Assembly: GCA_937884485.1 (NCBI GenBank)
Contig: CALGCG010000128.1
Location: 25,222-89,221, forward strand
DNA length: 64,000 bases
Direction: 5' to 3'
DNA from: an uncultured Bacteroidales bacterium
GTDB lineage: Bacteria; Bacteroidota; Bacteroidia; Bacteroidales; P3
Positions 53,994 through 63,400 of this stretch are shown here, piece by piece. Numbering within the stretch: the first letter of the stretch is position 1; every line of letters starts with the position of its first letter. The position numbers were made by a program, and so were the translations under genes. A model generated the notes under the pieces. That model saw only the letters and a list, made by a program, of their open reading frames with translations, searched no databases and was not told where the DNA came from.

Positions 53994-55979
53994 TTATTTC
54001 AGGAAGTCCTCGTAGTACTGGAACATCTTCTGGTAGAGGTGGAGGCGTTCGCGGCCGAGGACGTTGTGCTCGTGGTGGGGGTAGGCGAAATAGTCGACCT
54101 GGCGGTAGTTGTTGATGCAGCGCTCGATGAACTCGGTGCTGTGCTGCGGCACCACGGTGTTGTCCTCGGCGCCTTGGATGACCAGCAGGCGGCCCTGGAG
54201 GTTCTTGGCCTTGCCGAGCAACGAGGTGGCCTCGTAGCCCTCGGGATTCTCCTGCGGGGTGTCCATATAGCGCTCGCCGTACATGATCTCGTACCACTTC
54301 CAGTCGATGACCGGGCCACCGGCGCAGCCCACCTTGAAGACCTCGGGATGGGCCAGCTTCATGGTGATGGTCATGAAGCCGCCAAAGCTCCAACCTTCGA
54401 CGCCCATGCGGTCCTTGTCGACGTAAGGCAAGTTCTGCAGGAACTTGACGCCCTCCATCTGGTCGGCCATCTCGATCTCGCCGAGGCGGCGATGGGTGCA
54501 GCTCTCAAACTCGAAGCCACGGTTGTCGGTGCCACGGTTGTCGAGGGTGAAGACCACATAGCCCTGCTGGGCGAGGCGGAGGAAGTAGAGGTTGCCTCCG
54601 GCCAGCCAGCTGTCGGTGACGAGCTGCGAGTGGGGGCCGCCATAGACATAAACCAGCGTGGGATACTTCTCGCCGGGCTTCATGTTGGGAGGGGTAATCA
54701 ACCTGTAGTACAGGTCCGTCTTGCCGTCGGCGGCCTTGAGGGTGCCGAGCTTGATGCCGGGCATGGCGTAGTCCTTCAGGGGGTTCTCGGCGGTGTAGAA
54801 GGTCTTGAGGGGGTTCTTGTGCTTGAGGTCGCGCAGGTCGGCACGTGCGGGGACATCGACGCTGCTCCACACATCGACCCACGTGGTGCCGGCCTCGTTG
54901 AGCGCCACGGTGTGGGTGCCGTGCAGGCCGTTCTCCTGCATGGTGAGGCTCTCCATGGTGCCTTTCTTGAGGTTAACACGGTAGGCGTCGCGGCCGGCGA
55001 GGTTGCCCTTGTTGGCGTAGACGAAGATATGCTCGCCCTTCTTGTCGAACTGGATGAATTCCTCGACCTCATACTCGCCCTTGGTCACCTGTTTCACCAG
55101 GCTGCCGTCGGCGTTGTAGAGATAAAGGTGCTTGTAGCCGTCGCGCATGCTGAACCAGAGGAACTGGTCACCCTTGGGGGTGAAAATCATGGGCTCGCAG
55201 GGCTCGACGTAGCGGGGGTTGGTCTCCTCGAAGAGGACCTTCACGAAGGCACCCGTCGCGGCGTCGTACTGCTCGAGCCACATGTGGTTCTGCTCGCGGT
55301 TCACCTTGGCGATGTAGACATACTTCTCGTCGGGACTCCAGGCAATGTTGGTGAGGTACATCTCGCGCTCGTGGACGGTGGTGTCGCGGCAGGTGTTCAG
55401 ATATATCAGCTTTTCGGTAGCGGGCTCGTAGACTCCCACCGTCACCCAGTGGCTCTGCATGCCAGCCATGGGGTACTTGATGGGCATGGGCTCGGCCTCG
55501 CGGGCCTTGGTGTTCACCAGGGGGTAGTCCACCACCATGCTCTGGTCCATGCGGTAGAAGGCCAGCTTCGACTGCTTGGGCGACCAGAAGAGGCCGCCGT
55601 TGATGCCGAACTCGTTGCGGTGCACGCTCTCGCCGAGGACGACATTGTAGCCGTCGCCACGCTCCACGAGCTTGCCGTCGACATAGAGGTTGCCCTCCTT
55701 CTTCTCCACACGGTCTTTCTGGTCGGGCCATACGAGGCTCTTGAACTGCTCGCGCTCGGCGGCGGTCATGGAGCGCTCCTTCTTGCCGTCGAAGAGCATG
55801 TAGGCGGTATCCTTGAGGTACATCACCTTGTTGGTGCCGGGCACGAAGGTGAAGCCGCGCATCGGGCGCTGGGGGTAGAGGTTGCGGTCCATCAGCTGGT
55901 CCCACTGGAGTAGCTTGTCTTGTGCGAATGCGGTGGCTGCCATCAGCAGCACCGCCAGTGTCAATAGTATCTTCTTCAT
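53994..55979 (-). CDS. exported S9 family (dipeptidyl peptidase IV-like) serine peptidase
   Basis: 661 aa with a signal peptide (LLTLAVLLMAATAFA, cleaved before QDKLL), an N-terminal eight-bladed propeller (WSPKQSKLAFYRMD and WSPDEKYVYIAKVNREQ are blade motifs) and a C-terminal alpha/beta-hydrolase domain: nucleophile in GWSFGGFMT (about 531), Asp in GAEDNTV and His in PHHEHN. It should remove dipeptides from exported or imported peptides in the periplasm. It is at the short end for DPP IV. The GxxExxY cassette sits just upstream. Confidence 0.92.
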   Translation of the reverse strand: MKKILLTLAVLLMAATAFAQDKLLQWDQLMDRNLYPQRPMRGFTFVPGTNKVMYLKDTAYMLFDGKKERSMTAAEREQFKSLVWPDQKDRVEKKEGNLYVDGKLVERGDGYNVVLGESVHRNEFGINGGLFWSPKQSKLAFYRMDQSMVVDYPLVNTKAREAEPMPIKYPMAGMQSHWVTVGVYEPATEKLIYLNTCRDTTVHEREMYLTNIAWSPDEKYVYIAKVNREQNHMWLEQYDAATGAFVKVLFEETNPRYVEPCEPMIFTPKGDQFLWFSMRDGYKHLYLYNADGSLVKQVTKGEYEVEEFIQFDKKGEHIFVYANKGNLAGRDAYRVNLKKGTMESLTMQENGLHGTHTVALNEAGTTWVDVWSSVDVPARADLRDLKHKNPLKTFYTAENPLKDYAMPGIKLGTLKAADGKTDLYYRLITPPNMKPGEKYPTLVYVYGGPHSQLVTDSWLAGGNLYFLRLAQQGYVVFTLDNRGTDNRGFEFESCTHRRLGEIEMADQMEGVKFLQNLPYVDKDRMGVEGWSFGGFMTITMKLAHPEVFKVGCAGGPVIDWKWYEIMYGERYMDTPQENPEGYEATSLLGKAKNLQGRLLVIQGAEDNTVVPQHSTEFIERCINNYRQVDYFAYPHHEHNVLGRERLHLYQKMFQYYEDFLK

Positions 55980-56040
55980 TTTTTATCTCTGTTTTTCTCT
56001 TTATCCCTATTGATCTTTATTCTTTTTCTCCTGCTCGCTG

Positions 56041-56537
56041 CGCTCGCGAAATCTTGTAAATCTTGTAAATTTTTCCGCTTCGCGGGATGCTACGCAGTCC
56101 GATATTCGTTAAGCGTTACTCTTCTCATTCCCTTCTTCAAATCGTACTCTCCAAAGTTTATCAGCAAACCCTCTGACTTGTCGAGCAGTTTTAAATATGT
56201 CCTCAACTGTTTATAATAAACGTCTTTTATTTCTTCCACCGACTTCAGTTCAACAACCAGTTCATCCTCGACAAGTAAATCCAAACGCAAATCATCTCCT
56301 ATTGCAGCCCCTTTATACATAATTGAAATGGGCACCTGAGACACAACCTTCAGTCCCCGCAACGTCAATTCTTGAATCATTGCTTTTTCATATACCGATT
56401 CCAACAAACCCGGGCCGAAGTGGTTATAAACCTCCATGGCGGCCCCACGCACCTCATACATCAAATCGTACATCTCTTGTTGCGTCAGCATAATTTACAA
56501 GATTTACGAGATTTCTGCCCGAAGGGCTAGGAGTTCT
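56041..56537. mobile_element. repeat-bounded GxxExxY cassette
   Basis: The left repeat AAATCTTGTAAATCTTG... (56049-56071) and the right repeat (56492-56514) are inverted copies, 22 of 23 bases complementary. The right one touches the start codon of the GxxExxY gene. Outside the right repeat is CTGCCCGAAGGGCTA; outside the left one CGCG. Both ends reappear, without the gene, at 22516-22609. This is the signature of a small cassette that moves or is copied as a unit; no transposase is inside. Confidence 0.6.
56090..56491 (-). CDS. GxxExxY protein (PD-(D/E)XK-like)
   Basis: 133 aa. GPGLLESVYEKA gives the name-giving G-x-x-E-x-x-Y motif; LDLLVEDELVVELKSV supplies the Asp and Glu-x-Lys of a PD-(D/E)XK nuclease fold. 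Proteins of this family are often present in several copies per genome, and their role is unknown. Here the gene is bounded by 23-bp inverted repeats, the start-proximal one ending exactly before the ATG, so its transcription would depend on sequence at or outside the repeat. Confidence 0.9.
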   Translation of the reverse strand: MLTQQEMYDLMYEVRGAAMEVYNHFGPGLLESVYEKAMIQELTLRGLKVVSQVPISIMYKGAAIGDDLRLDLLVEDELVVELKSVEEIKDVYYKQLRTYLKLLDKSEGLLINFGEYDLKKGMRRVTLNEYRTA

Positions 56538-56553
56538 AAGATTGATCGAGCCA

Positions 56554-57279
56554 TTAATAGCGCGACCAATTGCGGAACTTCAGGTTGAAGACCCCGAAGA
56601 AGGCCTCCTTGAAGATCTTCATGCTCATCTTGCTGGTGCCGAGGACGCGGTCGGTGAAGATGATGGGCACCTCGTAGACCTTGAAGCCCAGGCGTGTGGC
56701 CGTGTACTTCATCTCGATCTGGAAGGCATAGCCCACGAACTTCACCTTGTCGAACTTCATCTTCTCCAGCACGCGGCGGCTCCAGCAGACGAAGCCCGCC
56801 GTGGCGTCGCAGACCTTCATGCCGGTGACGATACGGACATATTTCGAGGCGTAGTAGCTCATCATCAGACGGCCCATGGGCCAGTTGACAACGCTGATCT
56901 TGCCGCCCACATAGCGGCTTCCGACCACCACGTCGCCCTTGCCGCTGGCGCAGGCGTCGTAGAGGCGCTCCAGGTCGTCGGGGTTGTGGCTGAAGTCGGC
57001 ATCCATCTCTATCATGTAGTCGTAGCCGTGCTCGTTGCCCCAGCGCATACCCTCGAGGTAGGCGGTGCCGAGGCCCAGTTTGCCCTTGCGCTCGACGATG
57101 AACAGACGGTTGGGAAACTCCTGCATCAGGCGCTTGACGATGTCCGCCGTGCCGTCGGGCGAGTTGTCCTCAATAATGAGCATATCGAAATCTTTCGGGA
57201 GCGAGAAGACCTTGCGTATGATGGCTTCGATGTTCTCCTTTTCGTTGTATGTGGGTGTGATAACCAGTGTGTCAGACAT
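56554..57279 (-). CDS. polyprenol-phosphate mannosyltransferase-like glycosyltransferase (GT2)
   Basis: 241 aa. ITPTYNEKENIEAII, IEDNSPDGTADIV, GLGTAYLEGMRWG and MDADFSHNP (DxD) are those of dolichol/polyprenol-phosphate mannose synthases; YEVPIIFTDRVLGTSKM is the C-terminal signature. It lacks the C-terminal membrane segments of some homologues. It probably loads a lipid carrier with mannose or another hexose for envelope glycans. ATG 57279 follows a promoter at 57302-57311; the upstream open frame crosses that promoter. Confidence 0.92.
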   Translation of the reverse strand: MSDTLVITPTYNEKENIEAIIRKVFSLPKDFDMLIIEDNSPDGTADIVKRLMQEFPNRLFIVERKGKLGLGTAYLEGMRWGNEHGYDYMIEMDADFSHNPDDLERLYDACASGKGDVVVGSRYVGGKISVVNWPMGRLMMSYYASKYVRIVTGMKVCDATAGFVCWSRRVLEKMKFDKVKFVGYAFQIEMKYTATRLGFKVYEVPIIFTDRVLGTSKMSMKIFKEAFFGVFNLKFRNWSRY

Positions 57280-57301
57280 AATAAAACCAATATAATTACG
57301 C

Positions 57302-57311
57302 TGCAAAGATA
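57302..57311 (-). promoter_or_regulatory. promoter -7 box of the GT2 gene
   Basis: TATCTTTGCA on the minus strand, 22 nt before the ATG. Confidence 0.6.
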
Positions 57312-57336
57312 CATCTTTTTTTTTACATGGCAAAAT

Positions 57337-57371
57337 AAAAATCCCCGCACGGCGCACCATGCGGGGATTTT
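57337..57371. terminator. terminator behind the giant surface protein gene
   Basis: AAAATCCCCGCA and TGCGGGGATTTT enclose a 10-nt loop. It ends transcription from the giant gene on the minus strand just before the GT2 promoter. Confidence 0.75.
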
Positions 57372-57384
57372 CTTGCATTATGTA

Positions 57385-57406
57385 GAGACGCGGCATGCCG
57401 CGTCTC
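57385..57406. repeat. perfect palindrome GAGACGCGGCA/TGCCGCGTCTC
   Basis: A 22-bp perfect palindrome between the stop of the giant gene and its terminator. Palindromes of this sort are dispersed repeats in many Bacteroidetes. Confidence 0.6.
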
Positions 57407-57418
57407 CACAGGGTAGTG

Positions 57419-60400
57419 TTACTTCACGATGAGCTTGCGGATGGCGTTCTGCTGCTCGCCGGTGATACGGACGAAGTAGGCGCCCTGGGCATAGCCCGTG
57501 AGGTCGATGGTTATCTCACCGTTCTCCACCGTCCACGTGCCGCTTTCGCGACCGTTCATGTCGACGATGGTCACCACAGCCTGGCCTTCGATGCCCGTGA
57601 GGGTGACGGAGGTCGTGGCGGGGTTCGGGAAGAGAGTGATGTTGGCATTGTCGACATCGTCGATACCCACACCGTCGGTGGTCTCGAAGGTTACTCCGGC
57701 ACTCCAGTTGGAGACAACGCCGTCGGCGCAGACGGTGCGCACATAGACATCATACACATTGTTGGCCGTCAAGCCAGTGATGGTGTAAGACGTCTGAGAG
57801 GTAGCCTGGGGATTCGTGACGGTGACAGTGGTACCGGCGCCACGCTGGAAGCCGCTCTCGCCATACTCAAGAACGAATTCCGAACCGGTGCTGGTCCAAA
57901 CAACCTTGGCACTGGTGGTGGTGCGCTCTTCGACCATAACATTGGTGGGCACATCGCACTCCCAAGTCTCGAAGGTGACACTCTCGGAAGGATCGCTGTA
58001 GTTGTTCTCGCCGCAGATAGAGGTGATGACAACGGTGTAGGTCACGCCACTGGGCAGACCCGTAACGACCAACTCATTCTGGCCAGCAACGGTGATGTTG
58101 GTGTCCACGAGAGGCGAGTTGCAGTGAATGTTGACATTCCAGGAAGTCTCGTTCTCGCCGGGCGTCCAGAGGATCTTGGCACCGTCATAGGTGCGGTTGA
58201 TCACAGAGACGTTGGTGGGAGCGTAGCAGGGGTGCGCAGCGGTGGTGACGGTGGCCGTTGCCCACACGCTCGCGTTGGACGGCGAGCAGAGAGCGCGCAC
58301 GCCGAAGGTGTACTGCGTCTCGGCGGTCAGACCGGTGAAGGTGTAGAAGGTGTCGGTGATGGTGGTGGTGGTGGCAGGCACCGTCCAGGTGTTGCCCTCC
58401 ACATAGCCAACCTCGTACTGCACGGCTTCGCCGCTGAAGCTGATGGTGAAAGCGTTCTCGTCGACAACCATGTTGTCCATGCTGATGATCGGGTCGGCGC
58501 AACCGGCGCCGGCCGTTCCGATGACAGCCACCGAGTCGATGGCCACACCGTAGCCGTAGCCGTCGACCATCTCGAAGGCGATCTGATAGGTAGCAGTCGT
58601 GTTAGGCAGGGTAACGGTATCGGTCGTCCAAACCTGAATGTCATTGGGATAGTTGGCCAGGAGCACCCACGGCGAGGCCTGGTCGGTACGGTAGTAGACG
58701 TTCAGTTCATCCTGGTCGCCAGCCCATTCACGCTGGATGTGCTTGAAGATGAGCGTTGCATCGGCGCCGCTGAGCTGGAGCACGGGCGTGATAATCTTGG
58801 TGGCTTCGCCATCGTTGTTGTGCGTGATGAGGATGTTGTGGCTACCATCGCCGGCACCCGTCGTAGTGCTGTAGTCGCCGGTACCCCACTCCCAAGTGCC
58901 GGGGCCTTCCTGGGCCCAGCAGTCGAAGACAGCTTCGTTCTCGAACGACTCAACCCACGGGAAGGAGCTGATAGAGGCACACGGTGTGGTGAACTGGTAG
59001 CCGTCGCTGTAGAGGCTGGTGTCGCCAACACCGCAGAGCTTGCGCACCCAGAAGACATAGTTGGCCGGGGCCTGCAGACCGGTGAGGGTATAGCTGTTGG
59101 TGGTTGCCACGACCGTCTGGTTGACAGTGTCGCCGACGGCGCGGTAGGTAATCTCATAGTTGGCGCTGCTCGAACCCTGCCACGACAGGGAAGCCACACC
59201 GCCTTCGCTGACGATGGCCGTCAGGTTGACCGGACGCGGGCAGGAGGCGTACTTGATGTGGATGTTGTCCACGGCCGCGGGCTGCGGGATGTTGTCATAG
59301 CTGGCGCCGGTGTTCTGGTTGAACCAGAAGAAGGCCACGCGGTGGATGCCGCTGATGGTGTCGAAGGAGGCCTCGTAGGTCTGCCAAGTGGTGTCGAGAC
59401 GCACGGCGGCGATACGGTAGAGGTCGTTGACATTGCCCCACGGAGTGGTGATGTTGGCGGTGGAGGCGACAGTGGCGATGCTCGGGTCGACGAGGAAGAC
59501 CATCAAGGCGTCGTAGCTGTTGGTGGTGGTGCCGCCGACGCGGGCGCGGAAGGAGAGGGTGTAGCTGCTGTCGACGGGACCGAAGTCGATGTCGCGGTAG
59601 GCGGCAGCGTTGACAACGGCGTTGAAGGCATAGTTGAAGTAGGAGGCGGTGTCGCCGGCGGCGATGTACATGGCGTAGCTGCCGCTGTCGGCCACCGAGG
59701 TGCCGCGGTACCAGTTGTTGGTCTCGTGGTTGGTGCTGGTCTGCCAGTTGTTCCACTCAGCCACATCCTCGAAGTCGTAGTTGTACGGCAGGGTGGCGGG
59801 CACCTGGGTGGTGCCGAAGGCGCAGGCCATGCGGCTGTACTCGCTGGTGTCGCCGACGGCGCAGATGGACTTCACATAGTATTCACCCTGGAAGCTGCTG
59901 GGCAGGCCGGTGAGCGTGAAGGGGTTGCTGTTGGCAGCGACGGTGGTGCCGGTGCCGAGCTCGAAGCCGCGGGGACCGTACTCGATGATCCACTGGCTGG
60001 CGCCGCCGCGCTCATGCCAACCGAGGTCGATCGTGTTGGTGGTGGCGTTGGAGGCTGTCAGGCTGTCGGGACGCGGGCAGGTGGGGATGACCTCGAGGGT
60101 CAGGTCGTCGAGGTAGAAGTAGCTGTAGGCGCTGTCGAAGGCGGTACGCATGGCCACATAGGCACCGTTGCCGGTGTAGTTGGCCATGGGCACTTCGAAG
60201 GTCTCCCAGGTGCTGAGGGCGCCGCTGTGCTGCACAGTGTCGACGACGACGAAGGAGCTGGCATTGGCGGGATCGCTCATCACGCCCACCTCAACGGCGG
60301 GACGGCCATAGGAGGAGCTGGTGTAGAAGAGGCTGAAGACAAGCTGCAGCTGACTGGGCTGGTAGGTGAGGGTGTCCAGCTCGGGCAGGGCCAGGTAGGT

Positions 60401-63400
60401 CTTGTTGGTCAGCGTGGAGCTGGAGTACATGTAGACCGAGCCGCCGGTGGAGCCGCTGTGGTTGTAGGTGCCACTGATGACGCCATAGCTGGTGGGAGAG
60501 TAACCGGCAGCGTTGCTCCAGCAGTTGGGCGTAGAGCCGGTGCCCCAGGTGTTGAAGTTCTCGGTGAAGGGCAGGCTGCTGATCTGGGCGCAGAGCAGGG
60601 TGGCCTCGACCGTGGCGGCGTAGGTGTCGCTCGAGCAAGTGTTTTCCACCATGAACTCATAGCGGCGGCCCTGGGTGAGGCCAGAGACGGTGTAGCTGCT
60701 GCCGGTGACGGCCACAGGAGCGCTCCAGCTGGTCTCGCCAGCCATACGGTAGTAGAGGCTCCAAGAGGTCTCGGTGTTACCCGGAGCCCAGACCACGGTG
60801 GCCGTGGTGGTGGTAACCTCGGTCACTGCAACAGCAGGAGCTGCGCAGGTGCCGTACTGCGAGCATCCGCTAGTGGAGAGAGTGATGTTGGGTCGATAGT
60901 AGCTACGGCTGCTCGGGGAAACCACAGCGGGGTTGGAGCCGTCGAGGGGGCTGCTGTCTTGATATTTGTACATCGTGCGATATACCTGAGGCGAAGTCAC
61001 AGTGCTCTTGCCATAGAAGCCGGAGCTGCTGTGCGAAGCACCTGCGGGCTGGTTCATCGTGGTGGTAATGCAGATGTTGCTCGAACCGTCCCACACAAAC
61101 GGGGTGGCCAGTTGGTAGGTCACCGATCCAGAAGTTCCGGTAGGATGCGGGCCATTATAAACCAAAGCCGCAGCACCCGTAGGTTGCCAGCTGGAAGCGC
61201 TGGTGCTAGTGAATTCGGTGGCCGAGGTGTTGGTCATATAGATGGAGAACTCCTTGGCATAGCTGGAGTTATTGGTCCAAGTGTAGGTGATGGAGGTGAT
61301 GGTGTTACCCAGACCCATATCTGTCAACTCGCTGGCCAGGTAGATGCTCTGGCACATGGTGTTGCCCCAAGAGCTGTTGACGGGTACGCCAGAAGTCTCG
61401 GAGGTGCCGGTGCCAATGGTGCCGGTAGTAGACTGGGTAGTGTCTTCAACCTCGCAGGGGAACTGCCTGGTGACGAAGTTGGCAGTAGCCACGCCGCCGG
61501 GGAAGCCCTCGCAATCGGTGGTCACACGCAGGTTGTAGTTTGTGTTGCCACTGAGGCCGGTGATGACGGCGTAGGTGCCGGTGACGGCGGGCAGGGCGGT
61601 CCAGGTCTCGACGGTGTCGACCTTGTATTCGACCAAGGCGCCGCTATAGGTGCCATAGTAACCGGGCTGCCAGGTGACGAGGGCAGCGGTGGGAGTGGTG
61701 TTCACGGTCAGTGCCTCGACAGGCGAGCACTGGGGAGCGGCCACGCAGCTGACGAAGATTTCGAAACCAGCGTTGACACCGGAGCCGTCGGAGTGCCACT
61801 TGATGGTGATGGGGCCGGAAACGCAGGTGTCGAGCGGGATGGTCTGGTTGGTGGTGCTGCTGCTGCCATCGCTCCAGAGCAGGTTGCCGCCGTCGCCCAC
61901 ACCCTCATAGATATAGAGGTGGTCGCAGCAACTCTCGTGGGCAAGGGTGCCGTAGAAGGTGAGCATAGAGTCGGCAGCACCGGGATATATGGTAACCATA
62001 CCGTCGAAGCTGTTGGCGTAGTCGCCATTGGGGCCGCCGTCGTCATAGATGGCGCCGCCGCACATGGAGATGGTGGCGTGGCCGGGACCCATGATGTAGG
62101 AGCCGGGAGTGACGGACACGGGGCCGCGCCAGTTACTGTAGTCGCCGCCGCAGTCGGAACGGACATACATGTCGTAGGCCACACCGGCAGCGAGGTTGGT
62201 GAAGACATAGCTGGTGTCACTCATATCAATGGCGCTGTCGGCATCGGGAGTGGCACCCACAGGACCGACAAAGAGCTGCCAGGCCGTGGCTTCGCCCATT
62301 TCGCTCCACTGAGCGACAACGCTGTCGGCAATGGCACCGTTGACAACAAAGTTGTCGGGTTTGGTGCAGGGATTCACCTGCTCGATGAGCACATTGTCCA
62401 GCCAGTAGTACCAGATGGTAGAGGTGCTGCTCTGACGCCAGACAAGGTAGTAGACGCTGTCGGGGTCGAGGCTGGTCAGGTTGGTGTCCTGCGAGAGGTC
62501 GTATTCATAATGATAGTAGGTGGCGGTGGTAGCGGGGTCGATGGTCTGGAGCACCACCATATCGCTGGCCGCGACGGGGTCGGAGGTGTAGCCGAAGGTC
62601 ATCTGGCCCGAGGAGGCACCTTCCTTGCGGAGGTCGAAGCTGACGAGCATCTGGTTCAGCGGGGCGTTGATATAGGGGGCGATGACAGCCGCCGTACCGG
62701 CGAATTGCATGCTGTAGCCATAGCTGGAGGTGACATAGGGGTAGCTGCCGCTCATCGCGCGGGTCCAGCAGGAGGGATAGCTGCTGGAAGCGTAGCTGCT
62801 GAAGTCGTCGTTGAGGGGCAGGCTCATGATGCCGCAAGCCGTGCGGGTCGAAACGCTCGCGGGGATGCTGACATCACCGCCGCAGTCGGCCTGGACAGTG
62901 ATGTTATAGTCGGTGTTGGCGCTGAGGTTCTCGAAGGTATAGGTCATATCGCTGACATTTTCGGGAGTGCCGCCGTTGAGGCTCACCAGCCAGCCGGACT
63001 CTTCGCCGCCGGCAGTCCAGCTCACGGTGATGGAGTCGCTGCTGACATAGTCGACCGTGAGGTTATACGGAGCCGGGCAGGTGTTGACATTGATAAAGAC
63101 ATTGTCGACAGCTGCGGGAGGGTTGTCGCCGCCGCCGCCGTCGTTGGACCACAGGAAGGCCAACTTGTAGATGCCGGGGGTGCTGATGCGGAACTCGCCG
63201 GCCAGGGTGGTGAAGGAGGACGATTCGGCAAGGGTATGCATGCCGTCGCCGTCGGCAGGAACGAGGTCGATGCAACCCGGCAGCTCGATGGTGGCGTAGT
63301 TGTAGGTGCTGCCGTCGCCGGCTGCAATATTCACACTGGCCGGGACAAGCCAGGCACGGAGGTAGTCGTAGTAGTGGCTTTCGCCCTCGCAACGCCAGTC

